Positions 1-8,088 of a stretch of 64,000 nucleotides of DNA are shown here, in pieces. Below the pieces are notes generated by a model that saw only the letters and a program-made list of their open reading frames with translations, searched no databases and was not told the origin of the DNA. Position 1 is the first letter of the stretch. Each line of letters opens with the position of its first letter. A program made the position numbers and the translations under genes. This DNA comes from Aquimarina rhabdastrellae. GTDB taxonomy: Bacteria; Bacteroidota; Bacteroidia; Flavobacteriales; Flavobacteriaceae. The DNA is taken from the NCBI GenBank assembly GCA_947387485.1, contig CANDNT010000007.1, positions 62,001-126,000 on the forward strand. The letters are read 5' to 3'.

Positions 1-29
1 TCAGAAAAGTTTTTTCTGATCATTCATTA

Positions 30-57
30 AACCGGGATAACATGCCATCCCGGTTTT
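30..57. terminator. Rho-independent terminator hairpin
   Basis: A 9-bp inverted repeat (aaccgggat / atcccggtt, 30-38 with 47-55) has an 8-base loop and is followed by a T-rich tract. It probably ends a gene to the left of the window and may also serve the small leftward gene at 88-243. Confidence 0.7.
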
Positions 58-87
58 ATTTTTTATAATGATATTATATACTCTTTC

Positions 88-243
88 TTATTGATTAATA
101 ATATTATAAATGGTACGTTCTGATAGGAATAATCTCTCGGAAAGCTCTGCTACGATAAGCTTTAGTTGTTTGTGTTGGTTTTCGAGTACGTAGTTCTGTA
201 CGTAGACTCTACGCTTTTCTAATAATTCGCAATTTCGTTTCAT
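88..243 (-). CDS. Small helix-turn-helix protein (51 aa)
   Basis: This is a 51-codon frame from ATG at 243 to TAA at 88, reading MKRNCELLEKRRVY at the start and ending LSERTIYNIINQ. The second half (AELSERLFLSERTIYNII) has the spacing of a helix-turn-helix, with a recognition helix of the kind seen in small DNA-binding proteins. It is basic, has no signal peptide and has no other domain, so if expressed it would be a minimal DNA-binding protein. A 15-bp palindrome and a TAnnTTTG-like element lie about 140 bases upstream. I do not know a named family for it. Short length keeps the call tentative, but an HTH pattern in a clean frame with ATG is unlikely by chance. Confidence 0.55.
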   Translation of the reverse strand: MKRNCELLEKRRVYVQNYVLENQHKQLKLIVAELSERLFLSERTIYNIINQ

Positions 244-375
244 AATTTTAATTTGATTTTTGATTGAATTCTGGTTTATCTATTTTAATTTATTTCATTT
301 TATTTCTCTATTAATTTTTCAGTTCCTACGTATCTCACGCTATAATCAATCGTTATTTTTGATATATTTACCTTT

Positions 376-390
376 TGCTATACTATAGCA
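376..390. promoter_or_regulatory. 15-bp palindrome beside a -7-like element
   Basis: TGCTATACTATAGCA is a perfect 7-1-7 palindrome. Directly beside it, 393-400 reads TAATTTTG on the minus strand, matching the Bacteroidetes -7 consensus TAnnTTTG. The palindrome would sit at the transcription start of the small HTH gene (88-243), as an autoregulatory operator would. No good -33 TTG was found at the right spacing. A second inverted repeat (412-421 with 441-450, loop 19) lies between here and the rightward gene at 483. Confidence 0.35.
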
Positions 391-482
391 TACAAAATTA
401 AATAAAACTGTATCAAAAAGGTTTTGTAATAGTATAAACTCCTTTTTGATTTAATTATTTTATACGTTTAAGCCCCCGTAAA

Positions 483-1382
483 ATGTCATCTCAATCTCGC
501 TTAGATCACGCCTATAAAACTGCAAAAGTCATTCCTTTTAATGATTCTTCTAAGTTTATCTTATTTAGTGATTGTCATAGAGGTGACAATAGTTTTGCCG
601 ATGATTTTGCTAATAATCGAAACATCTATTATCATGCTATTAAATATTATTATGAGCAAGATTTCACCTATTTTGAACTAGGTGATGGTGATGAATTATG
701 GGAAAATTTAGAATTCAAAACCATTTTTAAAACGCATAAAAACATCTATTTAACCTTACGTCAGTTTTATCTAAAAGATCGCTTGCATTTAATATGGGGT
801 AATCATGATATGGTATGGAAAAATCCAAGCTATGTTAAAAAGCATTTAAGCACCTATTTTGAGCCCAAATCAGATGAACATCTACCATTATTCCCTGATA
901 TCACTTTTCATGAAGCTATAGTGCTTAAACACGAGCAAACACAACAAGAATTGTTTTTGTTACACGGTCATCAGGCTGACTTTATGAATTATGTGGGATG
1001 GAGAATTAATCGTTTTTTAGTTCGCGTCTTATGGAAACCTTTACAAATTATAGGTATTGCAGATCCTACTAGTCCCGCCAAGAATTATAAAGGTACTATA
1101 AAGATTGAAAGGCGTATTAAGGATTGGATTCGTAAAAACAATAATTTATTTACGATTATAGGTCATACCCATAGACCTCGATTTCCCGAAACTAACAAAA
1201 CTCCTTTATTTAACGATGGGAGTTGTGTTCATCCGCGCTCTATAACTGGTATCGAAATAGAACACGGATGTATTACTTTAATAAAATGGGAAATAGCAAC
1301 TACAGAGGACGGTACTTTAAAAATAATTAGAGTACCTCTAGAAGGTCCTCAAAAATTAAGTAGCTATATCCCAAAAGGATAA
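483..1382 (+). CDS. Calcineurin-like metallophosphoesterase
   Basis: The 299-residue cytoplasmic protein shows the metallophosphoesterase motifs in order: DCH (Asp30, His32), GDGDE near 67, GNHD near 107, HGH near 160 and GHTHRPR near 227. These are the dinuclear metal ligands of the calcineurin/LpxH-like superfamily. The usual GDxxD block is GDxDE here, a conservative variation. The substrate cannot be told; relatives in Bacteroidetes are annotated simply as metallophosphoesterases, and LpxH-like UDP-diacylglucosamine hydrolysis is only one possibility. It starts at ATG 483 after an AT-rich leader and is convergent with the Nfu-like gene, whose stop lies 13 bases away. Confidence 0.85.
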   Translation: MSSQSRLDHAYKTAKVIPFNDSSKFILFSDCHRGDNSFADDFANNRNIYYHAIKYYYEQDFTYFELGDGDELWENLEFKTIFKTHKNIYLTLRQFYLKDRLHLIWGNHDMVWKNPSYVKKHLSTYFEPKSDEHLPLFPDITFHEAIVLKHEQTQQELFLLHGHQADFMNYVGWRINRFLVRVLWKPLQIIGIADPTSPAKNYKGTIKIERRIKDWIRKNNNLFTIIGHTHRPRFPETNKTPLFNDGSCVHPRSITGIEIEHGCITLIKWEIATTEDGTLKIIRVPLEGPQKLSSYIPKG

Positions 1383-1395
1383 TTCACATTATAAA

Positions 1396-1635
1396 CTATC
1401 CTATATTTACTACTTCTTCTATTTGTGGAGCATACTTTTTAATTGTCATCTCTACTCCAGATTTTAATGTCATTTGATTAACACTACATCCTACACATGC
1501 TCCTTCTAATTGGACTTTTACCAACTTATCATCTTCTATAGCTACCAAAGAAATATCTCCTCCATCATTTTTTAAAAAAGGTCTTATTTCTTCTAGTGCT
1601 TTCTCTACATTTAATCTAATCTCTTCTGATGTCAT
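1396..1635 (-). CDS. NifU C-terminal domain (Nfu-type) Fe-S carrier
   Basis: The 79-residue protein is a stand-alone Nfu domain with the cluster-binding CxxC at Cys47-Cys50 (ACVGCS). Nfu proteins bind a labile Fe-S cluster between two subunits and hand it to client enzymes. The start MTSEEI and the LKNDGGD stretch fit the family throughout its length. It lies 20 bases downstream of the Mrp ATPase on the same strand. Mrp is another Fe-S carrier, so the pair is probably a cluster-delivery operon, an arrangement common in Flavobacteriia. Confidence 0.93.
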   Translation of the reverse strand: MTSEEIRLNVEKALEEIRPFLKNDGGDISLVAIEDDKLVKVQLEGACVGCSVNQMTLKSGVEMTIKKYAPQIEEVVNIG

Positions 1636-1655
1636 TTTTCTATATCTTTATCTTT

Positions 1656-2792
1656 TTATTTCTTAACGGTAGAACAACCCGCCATTGTTGTAATTTTTAT
1701 AGCTTCTGTAGGAGGTAAATTCTCATTACGTCTTACTACTTCTTGTACAACATTTTTTGTTATCTCTTCAAAAGCTTCTGCTGTAACTGTAGCCATTTGC
1801 ATTGCTGCTGGTCTACCTACATCTCCCGCTTCTCTAATACTTTGTTCTAACGGTAATTCTCCTAAGAACGGTACTTTTAAATCTTCTGCCAAGTTTCTTG
1901 CTCCATCTTTTCCAAAAATATGGTATTTATTTTCTGGTAATTCTGGTGGCGTAAAATAAGCCATATTCTCAATAATACCTAAAACAGGTACATTAATACT
2001 TTCTTGTTGGAACATCGCTACTCCTTTTTTAGCATCTGCTAATGCTACATTTTGAGGTGTACTTACAATCACTGCTCCCGTAATTGGTAACGACTGCATG
2101 ATCGATAAATGAATGTCTCCTGTTCCTGGAGGTAAATCCAATAATAAGAAATCTAATTCTCCCCATGCAGCATCAAAAATCATTTGATTCAAGGCTTTTG
2201 CCGCCATAGGCCCTCTCCATACCACGGCTTGGTCGGGTTTTGTAAAGAAACCTATCGATAGAATTTTCACCCCATAGCTTTCTATAGGCTTCATTTTTGA
2301 TTTACCATCTACTGTAACTGATAACGGACGTTCTCTTTCTACATCAAACATAATTGGTGCAGATGGTCCATATACATCGGCATCAAGTAATCCTACTTTG
2401 AATCCCATCTTTGCCAAAGTAACTGCTAAATTTGAAGTTACTGTAGATTTTCCTACACCTCCTTTTCCTGAAGCTACTGCTATGATATTATTTATACCTG
2501 GAATAGGTTTTCCTTTGATCTCTTGTGGCTTATTTTGAGCAGGTGCTTCTACCTTTACATTTACTTTTACTTTTGCTTTTTCATACACCTTTTCATGAAT
2601 AACTTTCATGATATCTACTTCTGCTCTCTTTTTTATATGCATCGCTGGTGTTGTTAACACCAAATCTACGATAACTTCATCACCAAAGGTAACTACATTC
2701 TTTACAGCACCACTTTCTACCATATTCTTTCCTTCTCCTGCTACTGTAATGGTTTCTAGTGCTGCTAGAATTTCTTTTTTATCAATTTTCAT
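1656..2792 (-). CDS. mrp: Mrp/ApbC-family Fe-S cluster carrier ATPase
   Basis: The 378-residue protein has an N-terminal MIP18/DUF59 domain (about 1-85) followed by a deviant Walker A P-loop GKGGVGKS at 109-116 and the GPSAPIMF and LPPGTGD blocks of the Mrp/Nbp35 ATPases. This family loads or carries Fe-S clusters in the cytoplasm. The stretch after ENMAYF, where enterobacterial ApbC has CxxC, has no cysteine pair here (see findings). It is the upstream partner of the Nfu gene. Start MKIDKKEIL is preceded by an AT-rich leader. Confidence 0.93.
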   Translation of the reverse strand: MKIDKKEILAALETITVAGEGKNMVESGAVKNVVTFGDEVIVDLVLTTPAMHIKKRAEVDIMKVIHEKVYEKAKVKVNVKVEAPAQNKPQEIKGKPIPGINNIIAVASGKGGVGKSTVTSNLAVTLAKMGFKVGLLDADVYGPSAPIMFDVERERPLSVTVDGKSKMKPIESYGVKILSIGFFTKPDQAVVWRGPMAAKALNQMIFDAAWGELDFLLLDLPPGTGDIHLSIMQSLPITGAVIVSTPQNVALADAKKGVAMFQQESINVPVLGIIENMAYFTPPELPENKYHIFGKDGARNLAEDLKVPFLGELPLEQSIREAGDVGRPAAMQMATVTAEAFEEITKNVVQEVVRRNENLPPTEAIKITTMAGCSTVKK

Positions 2793-2981
2793 TACTTTCT
2801 TTCTTTTTCTAAAGTCATAGCTGACTTTAGTTTAGGTACAAAGATAACTTGAAAAGTTTAGATTATAAAGCTTATATGACGAAATAGACTGGTGTTAATC
2901 TTGCTCTACTCTTAATGTTTTTATAAAACTTTTTATTCTGGCATAATTCATGTGCAATTTCTTATTTTATTTTACCAATCA

Positions 2982-3254
2982 ATGAATTCAACAAACGTAT
3001 TTTTCTGTCTCTTATCTATCTTTATATGCACCTCTGTTTTTAGCCAAGGAAAATTAGTGCAGACTCAAAAAAACACGTTTAAAAATGCTGTTGTTATTGC
3101 AGAGACTATTCCTCTAACAGAGGAGGATAGAAGACATACTCATTTTACCAAATATCTATATCTAAAAGAAGATCTTATAACCAATACAATATTACTACTA
3201 TATATACCAGCAGTTGGGTGGGATAGATTTTTCGTTTATCACTATCAGTTGTAG
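2982..3254 (+). CDS. Short secreted protein of unknown function
   Basis: A rightward frame runs between two leftward genes. ATG at 2982 gives 90 residues beginning MNSTNVFFCLLSIFICTSVFS, a good signal peptide ending in a Ser-Gln cleavage region. A GTG at 2952 would add ten residues and spoil the signal, so I prefer the ATG. The mature part (about 70 residues) has no recognised motif and ends in a hydrophobic, aromatic-rich tail. It could be a remnant of a longer exported protein. I do not recognise it. Confidence 0.4.
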   Translation: MNSTNVFFCLLSIFICTSVFSQGKLVQTQKNTFKNAVVIAETIPLTEEDRRHTHFTKYLYLKEDLITNTILLLYIPAVGWDRFFVYHYQL

Positions 3255-3311
3255 TATCCATTTCTAATCTCATTAACAAAATGCCACAACCTCAATTAAA
3301 TTAATTTGTGT

Positions 3312-3650
3312 TCAATTTAGCTCTTTGAGAGGATCCCAAAAGATGTTCTCAAAATCAACAACCTGATTGTCTTCAACTTTTACGTTCTCATTTTCTAAAA
3401 GTTGTTGCATCAGGTTTGTTCCTTCAAAATGGTGTTTACCAGATAACATTCCTTTTCTATTCACAACACGATGTGCTGGAACTTCTTCTTCTTGGCTCCC
3501 TGAAGCATTCATAGCCCAACCTACCATACGAGCACTTCTAGCTGCTCCTAGATATTTTGCTATAGCTCCATATGATGTTACTCGCCCATAAGGGATTAAT
3601 CGAGCTACTTCATAGACTCTTTCAAAAAAATTATTCTCTTCCTTTTTCAA
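3312..3650 (-). CDS. Alkyltransferase-like (ATL) / MGMT-family protein
   Basis: The 112-residue protein matches the C-terminal DNA-binding domain of O6-alkylguanine-DNA alkyltransferase: RVTSYG at 23-28, the HTH region with the conserved Arg-finger stretch (AARSARMVGWAM), and PAHRVVN at 58-64. The position of the acceptor cysteine in PCHRV is alanine (Ala59), so it cannot accept alkyl groups. That is the definition of ATL proteins, which bind O6-alkylguanine and flag it for nucleotide excision repair. It reads in the trmB-LysE direction with gaps of about 10 bases, so it is probably the last gene of that operon. Confidence 0.88.
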   Translation of the reverse strand: MKKEENNFFERVYEVARLIPYGRVTSYGAIAKYLGAARSARMVGWAMNASGSQEEEVPAHRVVNRKGMLSGKHHFEGTNLMQQLLENENVKVEDNQVVDFENIFWDPLKELN

Positions 3651-3660
3651 TGCTTTTTAT

Positions 3661-4281
3661 TTAAAACGATCCTGTGACATAGATCCTTGCTAATGTTACA
3701 ATCACCAAAACCAACATCAATGTTGCCATAAAGTAATTGGAGTATCTTGTAAATTTAGCTGTTTTATTTTCTATTTTCAAAAATGAAAGCACATAGAAAT
3801 ATAAGGTAGTAAATGTTCCTAAAGCGGCTGCCAAGATGAATGCCGAGATATTAAGCGCATCATAAGTAACATGTAGTGCCGCTCCTATCGCACAAAAGAA
3901 AGGAATTGGTAAAATATTGAGTATAGATACCATAACGCCTTTAAAAAAGCTTTTGGTCTTAGCACTCTTATATGTTTTTACTTTAGGGCTCTTTTTCTTT
4001 GCTTTGATAAAAAAGTAAATAGCCATTAAAAGAAAAACCACCCCTCCTGTGCGCAATAAAATATTTCTAACATAAGGGTTGTTAAAAATATATCTAGCCA
4101 ATAAGATAGCTATTAAAGCCTGAAAAAGCACTACTACAGAAGCTCCTATAGCCACAAAAATCCCGCTCTTCTTTCCTCTTTCAAGGCACGTTTTGGCCAC
4201 AGTCATATTGACCAATCCTGGAGGGATAACCCCCAAAAAGGCTGATAAGAAAGTTATAAAAAAGAGTTTAGTGATTTCCAA
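3661..4281 (-). CDS. LysE-family amino-acid exporter
   Basis: The 206-residue integral membrane protein has about six hydrophobic segments and the LysE signature near the N-terminus (PPGLVNMTVAKTCLERG, where the P-P-G followed by N or P is typical). LysE/RhtB proteins export amino acids or related small solutes across the inner membrane. The substrate cannot be read from sequence. It sits 8 bases after trmB and 10 before the ATL gene, in one leftward unit. Confidence 0.85.
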   Translation of the reverse strand: MEITKLFFITFLSAFLGVIPPGLVNMTVAKTCLERGKKSGIFVAIGASVVVLFQALIAILLARYIFNNPYVRNILLRTGGVVFLLMAIYFFIKAKKKSPKVKTYKSAKTKSFFKGVMVSILNILPIPFFCAIGAALHVTYDALNISAFILAAALGTFTTLYFYVLSFLKIENKTAKFTRYSNYFMATLMLVLVIVTLARIYVTGSF

Positions 4282-4289
4282 TGGTATAG

Positions 4290-4964
4290 TTACTTGATTT
4301 TAAATCTAGTGTAAGTTATAGGTTTATTTTCTTCTAAATACTGTTTTTCGTAAAAAGTTTGAATAGAAATAACTTCTTCTGGAGCTCCTTGATTCTTATA
4401 AATATCGTGATTTGCATATAATACTTCATGTCCTTCTCCATGTAATAGTCCTAAAGTATATCCATGCATAAACTCGCTATCCGTTTTTAAATGCATAATT
4501 CCTTCTGGTTTAAGAATTTGTTTATATCGCTTTAAAAACTCACTATTAGTCATACGGTGTTTTGTGCGCTTATATTTTATTTGTGGATCAGGAAAAGTTA
4601 TCCATATTTCGTCAACCTCAGCTATATCAAAAATATAAGTTACAAGTTCTATCTGTGTACGAATAAAACATACATTATTCATTTCTTTTTCTATAGCAGT
4701 TTTTGCTCCTCTCCAGAATCGAGCTCCTTTTATATCAATACCGATAAAGTTTTTATCTGGATACAATTCTGCTAAACCTACTGTATATTCTCCTTTACCA
4801 CATCCTAATTCTAAAACAATAGGATTATCGTTCTTAAAGATATTCGCTCTCCATTTCCCTTTTAGATCCAAAGCATTATTGATTACCTCTTCTCTAGTAG
4901 GTTCTATAACATTATGAAATGTTTTATTTTCGTTAAATCGTTTTAGTTTATTCTTACTCCCCAC
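4290..4964 (-). CDS. trmB: tRNA (guanine-N7-)-methyltransferase
   Basis: The 224-residue protein carries the SAM-binding motif LELGCGKGEY (51-60), the acidic GIDIKG at the end of strand 2, and the TrmB signature FPDPQIKYKRTKHR beginning at 124. TrmB methylates G46 in the variable loop of tRNA. Its C-terminal EEVISIQTFYEKQ matches the family, and its length is normal. It is the first gene of the unit trmB-LysE-ATL. Confidence 0.95.
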   Translation of the reverse strand: MGSKNKLKRFNENKTFHNVIEPTREEVINNALDLKGKWRANIFKNDNPIVLELGCGKGEYTVGLAELYPDKNFIGIDIKGARFWRGAKTAIEKEMNNVCFIRTQIELVTYIFDIAEVDEIWITFPDPQIKYKRTKHRMTNSEFLKRYKQILKPEGIMHLKTDSEFMHGYTLGLLHGEGHEVLYANHDIYKNQGAPEEVISIQTFYEKQYLEENKPITYTRFKIK

Positions 4965-5150
4965 AGATTATTTAATTTTTTGGTAAAATTAAGGAAATCT
5001 AATCATTAACTAACTCCCTTATCTTCGTTTTCTATAGATAATTTATTTTTTAAAGTTTTATTACTGTTTCTACTCTAGTTTTTATACTCCAATAAACTAC
5101 TATTGCTATGAATACAGCAATATTATTTTAGTTCATTTTCAAAAGAAATC

Positions 5151-6205
5151 GTGTGAAGAAAATTCTAGTTGCTCCTCTTAATTGGGGATTAGGTCATGCT
5201 ACTCGTTGTATCCCCATTATAAATGCATTATTACAAGAGGGATTCACTCCTGTTATTGCATCAGATGGAGATGCAAAAGCATTACTTCAAAAAGAATTTC
5301 CTACACTTGAATCTATAGAACTCCCATCATACAACATTAAGTATGCCAAAAAAGGTTCTTTCTTTAAGTTTAAAATGCTTTTTAACAGTCCTAAAATTGT
5401 AAAAGCAATTCAACTAGAACGTAAGGCTACCAAAAAAATCTTGACAAGCGATCGTTATTACGGCATTATTTCAGATAATCGCATGGGAGTACGTCATAAA
5501 GATATTCCTTCTGTATTTATAACGCATCAACTGACCGTTCTCTCCGGAAAAACCACAAAAATCAGCACTAAACTTCATAATAAATACATCAAAAAGTTTG
5601 ATGCTTGTTGGGTTCCTGACATGGCTACTTCACCTAATCTAAGTGGTGCTTTAGGGCATCCTAAAAAAGCAAAAAAAGCTGTATCATATATAGGTCCTAT
5701 TAGTCGTTTTTCTTCACAACAAACACCTATAGAAAATGACATCATGGTGCTCTTATCGGGTCCTGAGCCTCAACGCACTATGCTTGAAGAAAAGTTACTT
5801 AAAGAGCTTAAGGAGTCTCATAAAAAAATCTTATTTGTACGTGGCTTAATCGAAGATAAACAACATATCTCTCAACTTGACAATATCACTATATATAACT
5901 TTTTATTAGGTAAAGAAATTGAACATGCTATTAACAGCAGTGAACTTATCATTTCTAGATCTGGATATACTACAGTTATGGATTTAGCCAAACTACAGAA
6001 AAAAGCATTTTTTATCCCTACTCCAGGGCAATTTGAACAGGAGTATATTGCCAAGCGATTAACAGAACAAAAAATTGTACCTAGTTGTAAACAAAAAGAA
6101 TTCTCTTTGTCTCAACTAGATACTATTAATGAATATTCTGGTCTTACACATTTTGAATCAGACATCAACTTCGGGAAGCTCTTCCACCTTTTCCAAGGTA
6201 AATGA
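5151..6205 (+). CDS. MurG-like UDP-sugar glycosyltransferase
   Basis: The protein is about 350 residues and begins MKKILVAPLNWGLGHATRC, the glycine-rich nucleotide-binding loop of GT-B enzymes related to MurG. The C-terminal donor site is visible as SRSGYTTVMDLA and FIPTPGQFEQEYIA. No ATG is available: the start is GTG at 5153 (or the overlapping GTG at 5151). It is a soluble or peripheral enzyme, probably acting in cell-envelope glycoconjugate synthesis; the acceptor is unknown. Its last 48 bases overlap, tail to tail, the histidine kinase gene. Confidence 0.8.
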
Positions 6206-7222
6206 GAATTCACTCCCCACACCAAAGTCACTTTCTACATAGATGCGTTCTTGATGTGCTTCTATAATATGTTTTACAATAGATAATCCTAGACCCGATC
6301 CACCTTCTGTACGCGCACCACTTTTATCTACTCTATAAAAACGTTCAAAAAGTCTAGGGATATGTTCTTCGGTAATTCCTTCACCATTATCAGTCACTCT
6401 AATGATAACCTTGTTTTTAATCAAGTTTTCTATCCCTACTTCTGTCGTTCCATCTTCTTTTCCGTATTTGATAGAATTAACAACCAAATTCGTCAAAACT
6501 TGTTGGATTCGTTCTTTGTCTGCAGCTACCCATATTGGTTCTTCATAATCCATATCAAACGTAAGCGCAATATTTTTCTTGGCTGCTTTCATCTCAAACA
6601 AATCAAATACACTCTGTGTTAATTCTATGATATCAAAGATTTCTACATTGAGATTTAGATCTCCTACCTCTAATTTGGTAATCATATCCAAATCTTTAAC
6701 AATATAGATTAATCGCTCTACTCCTTTATTTGCTCTTTCTAAGTATTTTTTACGAACAGCTTCATCATCCATTGCTCCATCAAGTAAGGTTAATATATAT
6801 CCTTGAACTGTAAACAATGGTGTTTTGAGCTCATGAGAAATATTTCCCATAAACTCTTTACGATAGGTCTCTCTTCCTTTTAATGCTTCAATTTCTGTTT
6901 TCTTATTTAACGCAAACTTTTCAACTTCTTGCGTTAATGTAGACATATCTGTTGTAACTGATTTATGTACTAAATCATCTGCATCAAGCAACTTTACATT
7001 ATCATAAATTTTCTTAACTCTTTTATAGATAAACTTTTCAACTCTATGTTGAATGATATAAAAAGATACAATATATGTAACTATACTAAATGTTAATAAC
7101 ACCCATAAATTCAATACCATCTGGATGTATAAAAAAACGCTCAACATGAGCGTTAATATTAATGTGATATATAGAGACGTTCTAAAAGCGAATCTATATG
7201 TTTTTTTAAAACTTCTTGCCAT
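6158..7222 (-). CDS. Sensor histidine kinase, PhoR-like
   Basis: The 354-residue kinase has two membrane helices near the N-terminus (about 17-57) with almost no periplasmic loop, a linker, then a HisKA domain with the phospho-acceptor His130 in GNISHELKTP. The ATPase domain shows VVNSIKYG, DNGEGI and GSGLGLSIVKH. The short input region and domain order resemble PhoR kinases of Bacteroidetes that sense through the membrane or a partner. The gene follows its response regulator with a gap of 3 bases. The signal is not evident; phosphate is suggested only by resemblance. Confidence 0.9.
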   Translation of the reverse strand: MARSFKKTYRFAFRTSLYITLILTLMLSVFLYIQMVLNLWVLLTFSIVTYIVSFYIIQHRVEKFIYKRVKKIYDNVKLLDADDLVHKSVTTDMSTLTQEVEKFALNKKTEIEALKGRETYRKEFMGNISHELKTPLFTVQGYILTLLDGAMDDEAVRKKYLERANKGVERLIYIVKDLDMITKLEVGDLNLNVEIFDIIELTQSVFDLFEMKAAKKNIALTFDMDYEEPIWVAADKERIQQVLTNLVVNSIKYGKEDGTTEVGIENLIKNKVIIRVTDNGEGITEEHIPRLFERFYRVDKSGARTEGGSGLGLSIVKHIIEAHQERIYVESDFGVGSEFSFTLEKVEELPEVDV

Positions 7223-7225
7223 CGT

Positions 7226-7909
7226 TTATACTACAAACTTGTATCCTACTCCCTTAATAGTTTTGAAGCTTTCATCTCCTATCTTCTCTCTAAGTTTTCT
7301 AATATGAACATCAATAGTTCTTCCTCCTACAATTACTTCATTCCCCCATACTTTATCCAAAATATCTTCGCGTTTGAATACTTTTCCTGGTTTTGAAGCT
7401 AAAAGCGATAACAGTTCAAATTCTTTACGAGGTAAGACCAATTCTTTCTTATCCTTGATAATTTTATACTCATCTCTGTTAATAGTAAGGTCTCCGATTT
7501 TAACAACATTTTCTGCATTATCTTCTTCTTTTAGCCTTCTTAACAATGCCTTAACCTTACTTACTAATACTTTTGGCTTAATTGGTTTAGTTATATAATC
7601 ATCTGCACCAGCATCAAAACCTGCAACTTGAGAATAATCTTCTCCTCTAGCCGTTAAAAATGTAACAATTGTATCTTCTAATTCTGGAATTCTTCTAATG
7701 TTCTCACAAGCCTCTATTCCGTCCATTTCTGGCATCATTACATCTAGAATAATAAGGTGAGGTTTCTTCTTTTTAGCAATCTTTATCGCCTTACTTCCAT
7801 TCTCTGCAGTTATTACTGTATACCCCTCGGCAGTCAGGTTATATCCCACTATTTCTAAAATATCCGGCTCATCATCAACTAATAGGATGGTAATGTCTTT
7901 TTTATTCAT
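7226..7909 (-). CDS. OmpR/PhoB-family response regulator
   Basis: The 227-residue protein has a receiver domain with acidic pocket DDE (12-14), phospho-acceptor Asp56 in ILDVMMPE, conserved Thr and Lys in FLTARGE and YITKPIKP. A winged-helix DNA-binding domain ends RTIDVHIRKLREKIG and KGVGYKF. It is the partner of the kinase behind it and is divergent from the TonB-receptor cluster, 179 bases away, which is the obvious target. Family resemblance is to PhoB. Confidence 0.93.
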   Translation of the reverse strand: MNKKDITILLVDDEPDILEIVGYNLTAEGYTVITAENGSKAIKIAKKKKPHLIILDVMMPEMDGIEACENIRRIPELEDTIVTFLTARGEDYSQVAGFDAGADDYITKPIKPKVLVSKVKALLRRLKEEDNAENVVKIGDLTINRDEYKIIKDKKELVLPRKEFELLSLLASKPGKVFKREDILDKVWGNEVIVGGRTIDVHIRKLREKIGDESFKTIKGVGYKFVV

Positions 7910-7984
7910 TGTTTGCTATTTAAGAGTGTGTTTCGTGGCTAATATACTACTTAAAATACATCGTTTTACATCAAAATTTCTTCG

Positions 7985-7999
7985 TAACAATTCCCTAAC
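7985..7999 (+). promoter_or_regulatory. Candidate response-regulator box (TAAC repeats 11 bp apart)
   Basis: In the region between the divergent regulator and receptor genes, TAAC occurs at 7985-7988 and again at 7996-7999, an 11-base period. Direct repeats with 11-base spacing are what PhoB/PhoP-type winged-helix regulators bind. Only two units are clear, and such short words are common in AT-rich DNA, so this is a weak call. Confidence 0.25.
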
Positions 8000-8088
8000 G
8001 TTAATATCATAGATAAATAATACATTTCAATAGCCCTATCTTATCATTACTCCTTTCCTTTGCCCCAAATTACAGAATATTACTAAAA

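Noticed and set aside
2608-2820. Rightward 70-aa frame over the start of mrp
   Set aside because: It lies wholly opposite the well-supported Mrp gene and its Ser/Thr/Phe-rich composition is that of an antisense shadow.
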